A stretch of DNA of 64,000 nt, from positions 15,682,825-15,746,824 of the forward strand of contig CM054155.1 of the NCBI GenBank assembly GCA_028751875.1, in the 5' to 3' direction. The translations under genes and the position numbers were made by a program. The notes beneath the pieces were generated by a model. That model had not been told where the DNA came from. It did not search any database and worked only from the letters and a program-made list of their open reading frames with translations. This DNA is from Rapana venosa (taxonomy: Eukaryota; Mollusca; Gastropoda; Neogastropoda; Muricidae). This document shows positions 23,776-38,700 of this stretch, piece after piece (position 1 is the stretch's first letter; the number at the start of each line of letters is the position of its first letter).

Positions 23776-26700
23776 TGTGTGTGTACGCACACCCATAGTT
23801 ACGTGTGTGTTAACAGCATACCCTTACCGCCTGTCGACTGTTGGTGGAGAACTGCAGGAGGAAGGTCTTCATGCTGACCATGAAGATCTGGTTGTAGAAG
23901 TTGATGATGGAATCGTACCTCTCCTCACCCATGTACACGTTGCGGAACACCTGCCACAGTCACCATACACCTCAGATTACACCCATGGCCAGATCTATGG
24001 TAGATACCATACACCTCAGATTACACCATGGCCAGATCTATGGTAGATACCATACACCTCAGATTACACCCATGGCCAGATCTATGGTAGGTACCATACA
24101 CCTCAGATTACACCCATGAACAGATCTATGGTAGACACCATACACCTCAGATTACGCCCATGGCCAGATCTATGGTAGACACCATACACCTCAGATTACG
24201 CCCATGGCCAGATCTATGGTAGACACCATACACCTCAGATTACGCCCATGAACAGATCTATGGTAGACACCATACACCTCAGATTACGCCCATGGCCAGA
24301 TCTATGGTAGATACCATACACCTCAGATTACACCCATGGCCAGATCTATGGTAGATACCATACACCTCAGATTTTACCCATGGCCAGATCTATGGTAGAT
24401 ACCATACACCTCAGATTACACCCATGGCCAGATCTATGGTAGATACCATACACCTCAGATTACACCCATGGCCAGATCTATGGTAGATACCATACACCTC
24501 AGATTACACCCATGGCCAGATCTATGGTAGATACCAAGCACCTCAGATTACACCCATGGCCAGATCTATGGTAGACACCATACACCTCAGATTACACCCA
24601 TGGCCAGATCTATGGTAGACACCATACACCTCAGATTACACCCATGACCAGATCTATGGTAGACACCATACACCTCAGATCACATCCATGACCAGATCTA
24701 TGGTAGACACCATACACCTCAGATCACATCCATGACCAGATCTATGGTAGATACCATACACCTCAGATCACATCCATGACCAGATCTATGGTAGATACCA
24801 TACACCTCAGATCACATCCATGACCAGATCTATGGTAGATACCATACACCTCAGATCACATCCATGACCAGATCTATGGTAGATACCATACACCTCAGAT
24901 CACATCCATGACCAGATCTATGGTAGATACCATACACCTCAGATCACATCCATGACCAGATCTATGGTAGATACCATACACCTCAGATTACATCCATGAC
25001 CAGATTTATGGTAGATACCATACACCTCAGATTACATCCATGACCAGATACCATACACCTCAGATCACATCCATGGCCAGATCTATGGTAGATACCATAC
25101 ACCTCAGATCACATCCATGGCCAGATCTATGGTAGATACCATACACCTCAGATTACACCCATTGCCAGATCTATGGTAGACACCATACACCTCAGGTTAC
25201 ACCCATGGCCAGATCTATGGTAGACACCATACACCTCAGGTTACACCCATGGCCAGATCTATGGTAGACACCATACACCTCAGGTTACACCCATGGCCAG
25301 ATCTATGGTAGATACCAAGCACCTCAGATTACACCCATGCCAGATCTATGGTAGACCATCACCTCAGTACACCCATGGCCAGATCTATGGTAGACACCAT
25401 ACACCTCAGGTTACACCCATGGCCAGATCTATGGTAGATACCAAGCACCTCAGATTACACCCATGACCAGATCTATGGTAGATTCCATGCACCTCAGATG
25501 ACACCCATGGCCAGATCTATGGTAGATACCAAGCACCTCAGATGACACCCATGACCAGATCTATGGTAGATACCAAGCACCTCAGATGACACCCATGACC
25601 AGATCTATGGTAGATACCATGCACCTCAGATGACACCCATGGCCAGATCTATGGTAGATTCCATGCACCTCAGATTACACCCATGGCCAGATCTATGGTA
25701 GATACCATACACCTCAGATTACACCCATGGCCAGATCTATGGTAGATACCATACACCTCAGATTACACCCATGGCCAGATCTATGGTAGATACCATACAC
25801 TCAGTACACCATGGCAGATCTATGGAGATACCAGCACCTCAGATGACACCCATGACCAGATCTATGGTAGATACCATACACCTCAGATTACACCCATGGC
25901 CAGATCTATGGTAGATACCATACACCTCAGATTACACCCATGGCCAGATCTATGGTAGACACCATACACCTCAGGTTACACCCATGGCCAGATCTATGGT
26001 AGATACCAAGCACCTCAGATGACACCCATGACCAGATCTATGGTAGATTCCATGCACCTCAGATGACACCCATGGCCAGATCTATGGTAGATACCATACA
26101 CCTCAGATTACACCCATGGCCAGATCTATGGTAGACACCATACACCTCAGGTTACACCCATGAACAGATCTATGGTAGATACCATACACCTCAGATTACA
26201 CCCATGGCCAGATCTATGGTAGACACCATACACCTCAGGTTACACCCATGGCCAGATCTATGGTAGATACCATACACCTCAGGTTACACCCATGACCAGA
26301 TCTATGGTAGATACCATACACCTCAGATTACACCCATGGCCAGATCTATGGTAGATACCATACACCTCAGATTACACCCATGGCCAGATCTATGGTAGAT
26401 ACCATACACCTCAGATTACACCCATGGCCAGATCTATGGTAGACACCATACACCTCAGATTACACCCATGGCCAGATCTATGGTAGATACCATACACCTC
26501 AGATTACACCCATGGCCAGGTCTATGGTAGATATGTCTAGCAACATGCCACATCCACTGCAAGAAGTAACCCTCCGTCAGTCCCTGTCTTGTGCCTCTCT
26601 GTGTGTCATGTCCTGTCCTGTCAAGCTCATGTGTTTCTAGATGTCATCAAGCCATCAGGTTGCTGGTCTGCCAGGGGTTCTGTGGCTCTATCTTGTCTGC

Positions 26701-29700
26701 CATTCTGTGCTGCATCTAGTGTCCTCTTGTGTTTATTACAGGATAGCAAACAGTATTTTCTGAGGATCACATTTTTTGTTGTTTTTACTTTTTTTTTGCT
26801 TCTCTCATTTGCTTTTTACACCGTCAGATGTGTTTGGGAGAAATAATGGAATGTCCTTTCCAGTTCCTCTCGTGGGCTGTACATCTTGGTTTGCAGGGTT
26901 ATCTGCGTGTTTTTACTTCAGTGTCTCTTTTTTGCTTTCAAAGCCTCTTCTTCTGATTCAGATTTCCCCCTCTTTCATGTGGCCTCCTTCCTCACACCAC
27001 CCTAGGCTGATATGACAGAATATCAAAACTGACATTTGCTCCACACTGTCCAGTGTCAACTGTCTGTCTGCTGTATCTTCATAATACACACTCCTATATA
27101 TATTTCCAATCCGTCTATATCTTCATATAACACACTCCTAGAGGTTTTTAAATATTTCAAATCCACCCATATCTTAATAATACTCACTCCTACGCATACT
27201 ATTTCAAATCAGCCTTTCTCAGTCTGAAAAACAAGCTGGTAAAACGCAACAAAACTATTTTCAAAGATAGGAAATAAGGCTTATAGATTAAGATTACTTT
27301 TTATCCCAGTTCTCGACTAGAGCTCTGAGGTTCACCAATGGCTGGTCAGATGTATAAGTTTGTGACCAATCCATCCCCATCTCCCCTCCCCCCCCAACTA
27401 TAAAGGTAGCTGCACTTGGACTTTTGGGATACAGATTTAACCTACCCATTTTGTCACGACAATCGGGAGGTATGTCGCTTCTTTTTCTGATTTTTCAACT
27501 GTTGTGTGTTCTTTTGACACACACAAATCCCTTAGCACAAGGATCCAAATGTCTTAGTCTCTTCCAAAAGATTTGACATTCAGTTGATCTTTCCGTCAAA
27601 CTGGGAAGGTAAGGCATGGCTCGGAATTGGAACCCAGAAACCCGAAGTTTAATTGTTAGGCAGATGAACGTCTAAACTGTCCTGCCACGTTCCTTCTTCC
27701 ATAACTTTGTATAGACCTGATAATGATCAGAACTTGTGATGCCCCTATCCTGCAAAAAAAACCACCCAAAAACAACCCCAAACAAACAAAAAAAACCCTA
27801 GGCCCTTCTAAAATCTCAACATTTAAATCTAACTACTCTTTTTCTTCCTAAAGAGGAAATCATACTCAAAAAGTTAAAAAAGAAAAAAGGAAAAGCAGAA
27901 GTAAACAGGAAAAAAATGGATGGTACACACATCTGGATCAGCAAGAGGGAGATTTCTGTACTCTTGCACGATGGTTTTGAACCGAAGATCTTTCTCCATC
28001 ACCTTACACACTCCATACACCGAGCACATCAAGATCTGAAACACAGAGTGATTTTTTGTTATTGCTGTTTTTTCCCACAATAAATGTTAACTCCAGATGA
28101 TAAGCTATGTGCATCCCCCCCCCCCCCTCCACCATACACACACTTTCCAGTCTAATATCACTGTTTAGTGGAAGGACATTAACCTGAAGAACCAATCAAC
28201 ACAGAAGAAAATCATTTCTGCAGCCTTTTTCTATCAAATTCTTGTTATCACCCTGTACACCAAGATCTAAAGGACACAGTACATCACAATTCTATATCAA
28301 CTTCCTACATTTACTGAGCAATTCAAAACCTAAAATACATGATTCATAATAAAAAGATCTTTCTTTTCATTATGCACATCACACACAATAAGACTTGAAA
28401 TAAATAATACATCATGAAGTATCTCTTCAGAATGACGTACAGAATTTTTGACATTTTCCAGCAGTATCAATCCCTAACCATGAGCCTAACACTAACCACC
28501 AGCCTACCCCATCCACCATATAAAAGAATAAAATAAAATAAAAATTTTTTTAAAATCCAACCATGTTATCTGAAATGTAAGAACAGCAGAAGTGAAATAT
28601 TCATAGAACCGCTGAGGATGCGCTTGCTATACTTTCAGCCACGCACAAGACACAGCATAGGACTAGACAGATGGTATTTCTTTTTCTTCATCTGGAAATG
28701 CTTAATTTTTATTCCAGTCTGGATGGCAAAGTCTGCAGTCTGTCGTAGTGACCCTGCCAGTCCCCACTGTTTTTCCTGTCAGAGCTCTACTGGGCTGGGC
28801 CACGTCTGGTGTCAAGAGGTAATTTCAAATATATTGCGGCTTCTAATCCAAAAATCAGAACATTTATTTTTCATCTGATCATAATAAAAAATAAATCAAA
28901 AGAATGAATAAACATAATGAATCTGGATGTGGCTGTAGTTAAGGGATTGAAATGAGTGGTGCAAGAACATCCTGACAGGAATGTCACAGAAGATGAGGCA
29001 GCAAAAACAAAACCAAAAAAAAAGACGAAATAAATAAATGAAATAATAAAACAACAGGTACATTGTTGCTCTTTCCCACCTTACCTGATCTAAGTGTCTG
29101 TTTTTCAGGATGTCTGGTTTACAGCTGATGCAGTTCTCAAAACACGTCCAGATCTTGTGCAACTGCAGAAGAAGAAAAAAATGGAAAAATATACTCATGG
29201 GAAAAAATTGACTCCATGCTGAACACCTGACCATCAAAATCACGCAAGCGATCAAGAATGTACTTTTGGGGGCTTATCTTTTTTCTTTTGTTCCTCAGCT
29301 AGAGCTTCATGGTATACGAACATCCCCCCCCCCACACACACACCACCATTTAGATAGCTGCATTCCAACTTCAACTTGCTGGGTTCATTTTTGTCATCCG
29401 TTCCTACTGGCACACAACAAAATACTCTTCTGAAAGTCGGAACAGATTTTTAATGCCCAAGATGTTTTGTGTGGGTTTGCACATGGGGCCTCGGTTTATA
29501 GCCTGATCCAAAGGACTTTGACAATCAGTTCAATTTTTTTCCCATCAACCTGGGAAGGGCGAGGCTGGGAATCAAACCCAGACCCTCATGGTTTACTTTT
29601 TGGCAGGTGAAGTCTTAACCAATCTGCTACCCTTCTTCTTTCTTATCTTATGAATTCACCTGGATGCTTTTTAGTGGAGGGGGGAGGGGGGGGGGTCCTA

Positions 29701-32700
29701 CAGAAAACACAAGCCTCCATTACTCATCTTTCATTCAACTCTACCAGCAAACTGAACAAGTAAATGGATTCCTTGGCACCAAAGTACAGTATACATGTAT
29801 GTTTGTCCGTCGTGTTCGACGATGACCTCCAAAACAGCAGAGGAGGAAGCTGCTGTTTCGGAAATTGGGCAGAAATTTGATTATAGTGGAGATGCCTTGC
29901 CCACAGTACATTCCCACTCTCTCGGCCAAGTAGGCATAAGGACAGTCAGCATTGGAGATGTTCTCCAAAGGCCAACTAGCCCCCAGGGCTGCAGCACATA
30001 AGGACTGTGCAAGTAAAAAACAGTATACATGCACTGCTCCAAACACACTGACAACTCTTTGGAAAAACTTAACACTTCTACACAAGATTGAGATTTCCGG
30101 CACATCTTGTGTCACTTCCATAACGACAGATACTATAGCAGAGTGGTAAAGACTGTTCGACTTCAACCGTATGGGCCCATGAAGTCACGGATTCGAAACT
30201 CAGTGGTGTCTGGTGAATTAAGGGTGGGGATTTTTACAATCTCCCAGGTCAATTCAAGTACAGACCTGCTGGTGCCATAATTCCATGTGTATATACACAT
30301 GCAGAAGATCAAATACGCATGTTAAAGATCCCGTAATTCATGTCAGCATTCAGTGGGTTATGGAAACACAAACATACCCAGCATACATCCCTAAAGTCGG
30401 AATATACTACCTCCATGATGGGAAAAAATGACCGCACACGCAAAATCTCACCACTGCTGAACCCCTGCGATCTAGCCGAGGAACAAGGCGAAAAAAAATG
30501 TCTATCACAAATACACCATGACCAAAACTTATTTTTTAGAGGAAAAACCAGACAATTTTTGGACACACATAACAAACACCCTGCCCCCTCTCCCCTAAGG
30601 AAATGGTTTCCTCTGTAAACATTTTAGCAGATCTTCAAACGAGAGGTCTACAACTTACCAAATCCTTGTTGACTTGTAACAAAGTGCACAGTTTTTGAAG
30701 CCGGTGGTAAGCCAATCTGCACACTGAAAAAACAATAACAACATTTATAACTAAGCCAGAGGGCACATTGGATAGAATGCACAAGGCCTGGTCTTCTCCT
30801 GCACTTGTGACTCTGCAGAGGGCATATTGGATAGAATGCACAGTGCCTGGTCTTCTCCTGCACTTGTGACTCTGCAGAGGGCATATTGGATAGAATGCGT
30901 AAGGCCTGGTCTTCTCCTGCCTGGTCTTCTCCTGCGCTTGTGACTCTGCAGAGGACATATTGGATAGAATGCGTAAGGCCTGGTCTTCTCCTGCCCTTGT
31001 GACTCTGCAGAGGACATATTGGATAGAATGCGTAAGGCCTGGTCTTCTCCTGCCTGGTCTTCTCCTGCGCTTGTGACTCTGCAGAGGACATATTGGATAG
31101 AATGCGTAAGGCCTGGTCTTCTCCTACACTTGTGACTGCAGAGGGCATATTGGATAGAATGCGTAAGGCCTGGTCTTCTCCTACACTTGTGACTCTGCAG
31201 AGGACATATAGGATAGAATGCGTAAGGCCTGGTCTTCTCCTGCGCTTGTGACTGCAGAGGACATATTGGATAGAATGTGTAAGGCCTGGTCTTCTCCTGC
31301 GCTTGTGACTGCAGAGGACATATTGGATAGAATGCGTAAGGCCTGGTCTTCTCCTGCACTTGTCACTCTGCAGGAGGTCTGCCCACTGGCCTCAGCCAAC
31401 ACACTCTGACTTCAGGGCAGCTTGTTAAAAATTTCATGAGAAAAATGTTCAGACTTACTTGAAAAAAGGCAAGAGAATAATAAGCTGGGTAGGCAGAAAA
31501 TAAGCATGAGAGACAAGGGGTGGAGAGGAAAGGAAACGGCAGAAAGGACAACTCTCTTGTTGCTGTGGGTAAAATCTTTTACATGCGCTAAATGCATGTT
31601 AAACAGGGGACCCAAGTTTATTGTCTCATCCGAAAGACTAGCATCCAGACTACCACTCACGGTCTAGTGAATGGGGGAAAAGTTTCAGGCATAAACGGGG
31701 ATGGAACCTAGACCCTGATAAAACCTGGACAGACAGGTGTGTTACCTCTATACCATGGATTCACCATGAAGTGAGTGGTTTCCTCAAGCTTCTGTCCTTG
31801 CAAATCACCAATCCTTCTCTCCCCTTCTTTGCCCCCCCCCCCCCTCCCCCATGAGTGCTCTCCTCATCTATCAGTACTAGTAAACAGACAATTTAGACAA
31901 TGAGAACAAAGTTGACAGATACCTTTATTGGAAAAAAAAAAAAACCATACAAATTACAGATGACACAACCAAGTTGACAGATACCTTTGTTGAAAAATAG
32001 TGAACTTTGTTGAAAAAAAGCGAAAATTACAACGAGATTGAACAAAGTTCACAGATACCTTTGTTGAAAAATAGCGAACAAATTACAGACAACAAAGCTG
32101 ACAGATACCTTTGTTGAAAAATTTTGAACAGACAAAATACAGACGACAAGACTGAACAAAATTGCCAAATTTTAATACCTTTGTTGAAAAATGACGTCAG
32201 AGACTGGGATCGGCGAGGGGTGGCCATGGCCTTGGCAGGAGAGGTAGAAGGCGATTGGTTGTTTGTCATGTGACCTGCGTGACGTGGAGGAACTGGTGAC
32301 AGGAACCTAACATCCAAAAATAATAAAATCATGAGATGCCATTATGTGATTCTTTTCATTAACAAGACAGGAATACAGTACAAGATAAAAGCCATTACGT
32401 AATGAACATTCTTTCAGTTAAAACAAGAAAGGAATCCAGTAGATGTTCAACATTCGTTCACAGTCAACACCCAGAGGAATCTGGCAGGAGAATGGACAAA
32501 AGAGGCAGAAAATAGACAAACAGGAGGTGACAGGAAGAAAACGAACAAGGCAGAAACAAAGAGAGGGATAGAAAAGAGGGAATTCCTAGCACAGAAGGTT
32601 GGGATGCTATTTATAATGACAGGGACCCCTGGTATCCCAATGGGGGAACCTGCTACAACACACACACACCACACACACAACCAACACACACACCACACAC

Positions 32701-35700
32701 ACAAAACGCCTCCCACACACAACACCCCCCCCCCCCCACCACACACACACACACTACACACACACACCCCCCAAGACACACACAGACAACAAAAACAAAC
32801 TCACATCTGGGCAGCAGAGGGGTAGACAGGATTGTTGTTTGTGCTGGCCAAAGGGTCTGTGGGGGAATTTCTGGGTGGGGTGCTCTGTCCTCGGTCACAC
32901 ACCCTGATCACTTCAAACAAGGCCGAATCCTGCCGAACAACACCATCATCCATCACTCTATGTCACAGCCAAACCACAACTCAGATATTTACTGCGGACC
33001 TAATACGTAACCTTTCTGTACATTCTATCAGAAAAACTCCCATGAATTATGATAGGAAGGTTTCGTGCGAGTCTAAGACAAAATTTGTCATTTTCAACAA
33101 TGGATTTTATCAACATTTATACCCACACGTAAGTCTGAGACATGAAATTCGTAAATTTTCAACAATGCATTTTATCAACATAGATGTTACTGTTATGAAA
33201 CTCGATCCGCTGTAAAGCTAATGACTTACATGACAGGATGAAGCATTATTTCTTTTCATATGACAACAAAACTGCATCCTGCGTATCCCTGGACACATGC
33301 GCAAGAATGTAAATGGATAATTCCGTCAGGTGTTGCATTCCCTTACCTCTTTCCACGCAATGGACTCCAGAATCCTGTACTCAATATTCCGCAAATGCTG
33401 AAAAAGACAGTGCGACACATGAGTAAAATGATGACACACCTGACCATGAAGGTGATGCGTTACTTTCCAACCCTCACGCACTTTTTTGTAGTGCCAAAAA
33501 TCTAGCGCACACGTTAAAAACCTGTTATACCTTTTGGTAGAGTAGGCCATTTTGTGCCAGTAGGAACAGATGACAAAATAATTAAAAATAAAAAAACAAC
33601 AACAATAAACAACAACAAAAACGCATGCACTCAGGTGTTGTGTTTAGCCACTATCCCTGAAGTCAGAATGAAGCTACCTAAATAGTTTGGGGGGGGGGGG
33701 GGGGGGGGGGGGGGAACTGTCCCATACGCAAAAAATCTCACAAAAGATAAACCTAGGCGCTGTAGCTTAATAAACCACAACAAAACAAAAAAGAAAAACC
33801 AAGAAGAGAAAAAAAATTGATCAGTCCTCTTCAGCAACAAGTTAAAAAGAAGTTTTGACAGACACCATAGTCGAGTGGTTAACCTTTTTTTTTTCCCCCG
33901 ATGGGTAACCCCGCTATAGGGTAACCAACCATCTACTAACCCTTCCCTCCGTATCACCAGCCACTGGGTTACAGCAGCACACAAACGTGCACAGTACATG
34001 TGTACTGGGAAAAAGGGGCTGCTCTCTCCCTTAATGTAGTGTTAAAGACTGTTCGATTTGAATCCAAGCCCATGAGAAAGCACAAGAACATTAAAATGAA
34101 GATGACACATAAACCACCTGGAAACACCTGCCTGCCTGCCTGCCCGCCTACCTTGATCACGTCTCCAGGCAGCTTGGGTTCGGCTCTGATGAAGCTTTCC
34201 AGAACCTTGGAGAAGTCGTAGGCCTGTATGTGCAGGGTGTCCAGGATCCAGGGGAAGGCAAAGGGGGAGTCCTCCCCTTCGTTGCCACTCACCGCGTAGC
34301 TCCCTGCCAACCAATTTGTCAGTGTTCAACCACACTCAGTCAGTCTTCTTCTTAGTCTTCTTCTTCTTCGTTCACGGCGGTCAGTTTCCCCCACTTTCAG
34401 CAGTTATCGATCCCATCCCATCCCAGCTGGTAATAATTAATAATAATAATAATAATGTGTGGAATTTATGCAGCGCTGAATCTTTCTTGTAAAGCAACAA
34501 ATCAAAGCGCTCAGATTTTTATTTTTTTTTTTTAAATCGAGGATAATGGAATAAGCACTCGTGTGCTTTTTTACATCAATCCCTGTGTGTATGCGGTTTT
34601 GTAAATTTTGTCATCTGTTCCCACCGGTACACAATGACCTACTCTTTCGAAAAGCGGAACAGGATTTAACGAGTGTGCAAGATGTTCTGCATGCGTTCGC
34701 ACTAGGGGCCTCGGTTTATAGTCTCATCCGAAGGACTTAATTAGGTAGTAATTATAGCAGGAATTGACCACACTTGGGACTAGGTGAGTGGAAGGGGCGT
34801 GCTAAATTTAGCGTTCTTGACTAAGTGATGTTCGATTTGTGCGCTGTGCCTCGAACACTCAGATAGCAACCCTATTTTGTTGTTTATAGCCCTGCCCACT
34901 ACAGAGGCCATATCGGGGTTTTCACCTCCTAAACTTTTTAGCTTAGCAACTATTGTTGTCTGTCATATGAGTAAAATGCATTGCGTTGCTGTTAAGCCCC
35001 CGACAAGTCAGGCCCAACATATTCGATTTTGGTGTGGGAGAGAATTGTCATCTTTTAAGTCTTTCTGGGAAAAAAGGCAGGAGAATGGACCAAGAAGGCA
35101 GAAAAAAGACAAGGTGACAGGAAGAAAAGGAACAAAGCAGAAACAAAGAAGGGGGATAGAAAAGAGGGAATTCCTAGCACAGAATTCCCAGGTAGGGATG
35201 CTATTTAAATTGACAGACCCTCAGCATCACCAACGGGAGAAATCACATTCAGTGATCTAGGATTTTCAGTAAAGAGTACTGCATGAAAACTGAACATAAA
35301 ATGTTGTAAAAATCTTTCAAAAATGATACCCATATGTGGACATATTCACGAACCTGCACAAACACACATTGTGTATATGTGGACATATTCATGCACATAC
35401 ACAAGCACACAAACACTTGTTTGTATCTCTGGACATATTCAAGCACACACACACACACATTAGCACAAACACACGCGCACACACATTAGCACAAACACAC
35501 ACATCACACATTAGCACAAACACACACATTAGCACAAACACACACACATTAGCACAAACACACACATTAGCACAAACACACACACATTAGCACAAACACA
35601 CACATTAGCAACACACAACAAACACACAAACACAAACACACACATTAGCACAAACGCGCACACACATTAGCACAAACGCACACACACACATTAGCACAAA

Positions 35701-38700
35701 CGCACCACAACACACAAGCACAAACGCACAACACACACACATTAGCACAAACACACACACACATTAGCACAGACACACACACACATTAGCACAAACACAC
35801 ACACATATTAGCACAAACACACACACACACATTAAACACACACACACACACACACAGTCTCTCTCTCTCTCTCTTACTGGTCAGCCCATAAGCCACCAGC
35901 ACCACCTCCAGACAGCAGGCGATGAGGGAGGTGTGGAAATCGTCTTTGTTTAACAGCGTGTCCAACACGGCACCGACAGCCGCTTGCTGTCCTGTAACAC
36001 GCACACACACACACACACACACAGACATACACACACACACACACCAGAAACAGACATGATCATGGTTACCAGATTCTGAAAATAATAACATCAGAAAACA
36101 TTTTCCAGCAGAACTTGTTGCTAATTCCCACTCACCAACTATACATCTAACACTTTTGTTAATTCTGATCATACTTGTCAGTTTAACAATTAATAATCAG
36201 AAAACAGAATTCATGTAGCCCTGAATCTTGTTAAAGCAACAAACCAAAGTGTTTATTTACATTCAAATCATTTACATGTATGCAATCGTCCATGAATAAG
36301 ATGAACAGATACACACACATGTGCACAGGCACTGCAAGCTAAGGCAGGGTGATGGGGATGGGGGTAGCTGTTAAAGAGATGGATAGATTATGAGGGGGCA
36401 GATCTCAGGTAGTAAATAATGTGCTTTGAGGCTGCATTTTTAAGTATCAAATGTAGGCTTTTGGCGAAGAGATAGAGAGAGGTCAATCAGGTGATGGACC
36501 ACAAGTAGAGAAAGATCGATGGCCGACTGGTATATTTGAAATTTGGAGAAAACAAATAGCTGCACTGACACCATTCTACTATCAATCTACATGTTCAAAA
36601 TAAATCATTCATGCATAAGAGGACTTTTGAAAACACATCTAAAATGAAATTGAAATCAAAGTGCATACCGTTTTGGACGTTTTAACTTTCTGTTAGTGCA
36701 TCACCTCTTGTATGTGCATATGTGAACATAAGTACCTGAGTGAGCAAAATATTTCTCAACTGCTCATGCGCGCGTTTATGTGTGCATGCATTTTATTGTC
36801 TTTTTTTCCCATTTATTCTTTAATTTTGAGGATAATGGAATAAGCACTCATGCGCTTTTTACATCCAGTGCCCATGTGTATGCAGTTTTGTCAATTTTGT
36901 CATCTGTTCCCACCAGCACACAATGGCCTACTCTTCCAAAAAGAGGAACGTGTGCGCAAGATGTTTTGCATGTGTTTGTACACAGGACCTCGGTTTAAAG
37001 TCTCATCTGAAAGACTTGGGAGAAGTGGAGTCTGCACTGGTGTTAACTCATGTGTGTTTGTGTGTGTCTGCAAAGTGCATGTTTCCAGTACTTATTCTTC
37101 TTCAACTGTGATAGCAACAGATGAAACAATTTTTAAAGAGAAAAAACTATTTAAAAAAAATAAATAAATAAATACATAAAAGCTATTCAACTGGTGCTCA
37201 CTAAAGAAATTAAAAAAACAACTAAAACAGGCAAAAAGAAAGGACCACTATTCAACAAGCCCTTGCTAAATGAATAAAAACTGAAAAAATAATGGAGGCA
37301 ACACTCACTAAATGAATAGTAAAGGTAAAAGCGTCCCATAACTTACAAGGTCATAGGGTAGTGAGGCATCAGAGACCTCAACTTCTCCAGGGGCCAGCAT
37401 ATTGAGGGTGGCGCCCATCTCCTCTCCCTCGCTGCTTTACCTTCCCTGACCATAAAGAGGCAGGTACCCATTTACAGCTAAATGAATAAAAACTAAAAGA
37501 AAGAACGGACCACTTACACTATTGTACAGGAGCGTGCTAAATGAATAAAAACTGGGGGGAAATAACGGACCACTTACACTATTCCACAGGCCCTTGCTGC
37601 ATGAATAAAAACTGGATAAAAAAATTTTAAAAACCAACGGACCACTCACACTATTCAACAGGAGCTCCAACATGCGGTAGTACATCTTGACTCCCAACGT
37701 AAACCTCGGTTCTGCCACCGACTGACAAGGGGATGCCACCCTCACAAAACTGGACACAAACAACTCTTGCGTTCGCTTGACCCGTTCAGCAATGGCGCGG
37801 CCTGGGTTGTTGTTACAGATCTAAAACAGAACAGGTAAATATGATCAGTCTTTCTGTTGTTATAGATCTAAAATAGTAATAATAATAAATAATGTATGGA
37901 ATTTATATAGCGCTAAATCTTGTAAAGCAACAAATCAAAGCGCTTTTTTTTTTTTTATAATTAATACGTGTGTATGCAGTTTTTAAAATTTTGTCATCTG
38001 TTCCCACCGGCACACAATGGCCTACTCTTTCGAACAGCGGAACAGGGTTTAAAGTGTGCGCAAGATATTCTGCATGCGTTTGCACACGGGGACTCGATTT
38101 ATAGTCTCATCCAAAGGAAAACATAACAGGTAAATATCATCAGTCTTTCTGTTGTTACAGATCTAAAACAGAACAGGTAAACACCATCAGTCTTTCCTTT
38201 GTTACAGATCTAAAACAGAACAGGTAAATATCAGCCTTTCTTTCTTGCAGTCACATATTATTATCGAGTAATAAATACATTACACACATCTTTTGAGATT
38301 TTGTTTCTTTTCCAGCCATTCAAAATATTAAACCCCTAACAAACAAATAAACGAATGAAATTAAACTTTCCCAGAATGAATGATAAACACATGCATAAAA
38401 CAAACCATCCTCATATTCATCCATAACAAGCATTCTAACATCATTCAATTTCAATTTCCCATTTCCTCAAAGGTCAGAGTGTGATGTGACACTGCTATCA
38501 CTTTTTTTTTTTTTTAAACGCAAAAACACTTTTTTTTTCATTCCTCAGCTAGAGCTCAGAGGTTCACCAATGGTGAGATTTTGCGTATTTGACTGTTTTT
38601 ACCCACCATTAAGGTAGCTGCATTCTGACTTCAGGAACACTCTATTCTGATTTAGCATTCACATAACTTTAGCTCCCTTTTCTGGAACAAAATATATGTT

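Noticed and set aside
24000..26533. CRISPR-like array of regular repeats
   Set aside because: The 44-bp units are contiguous with no unique spacers and lie in a eukaryotic intron.
30648..31359. Minus-strand open frames of 107-202 codons (AFYPICPLQSHK repeats)
   Set aside because: They translate a minisatellite with rotating frame; no conserved start or splice context.
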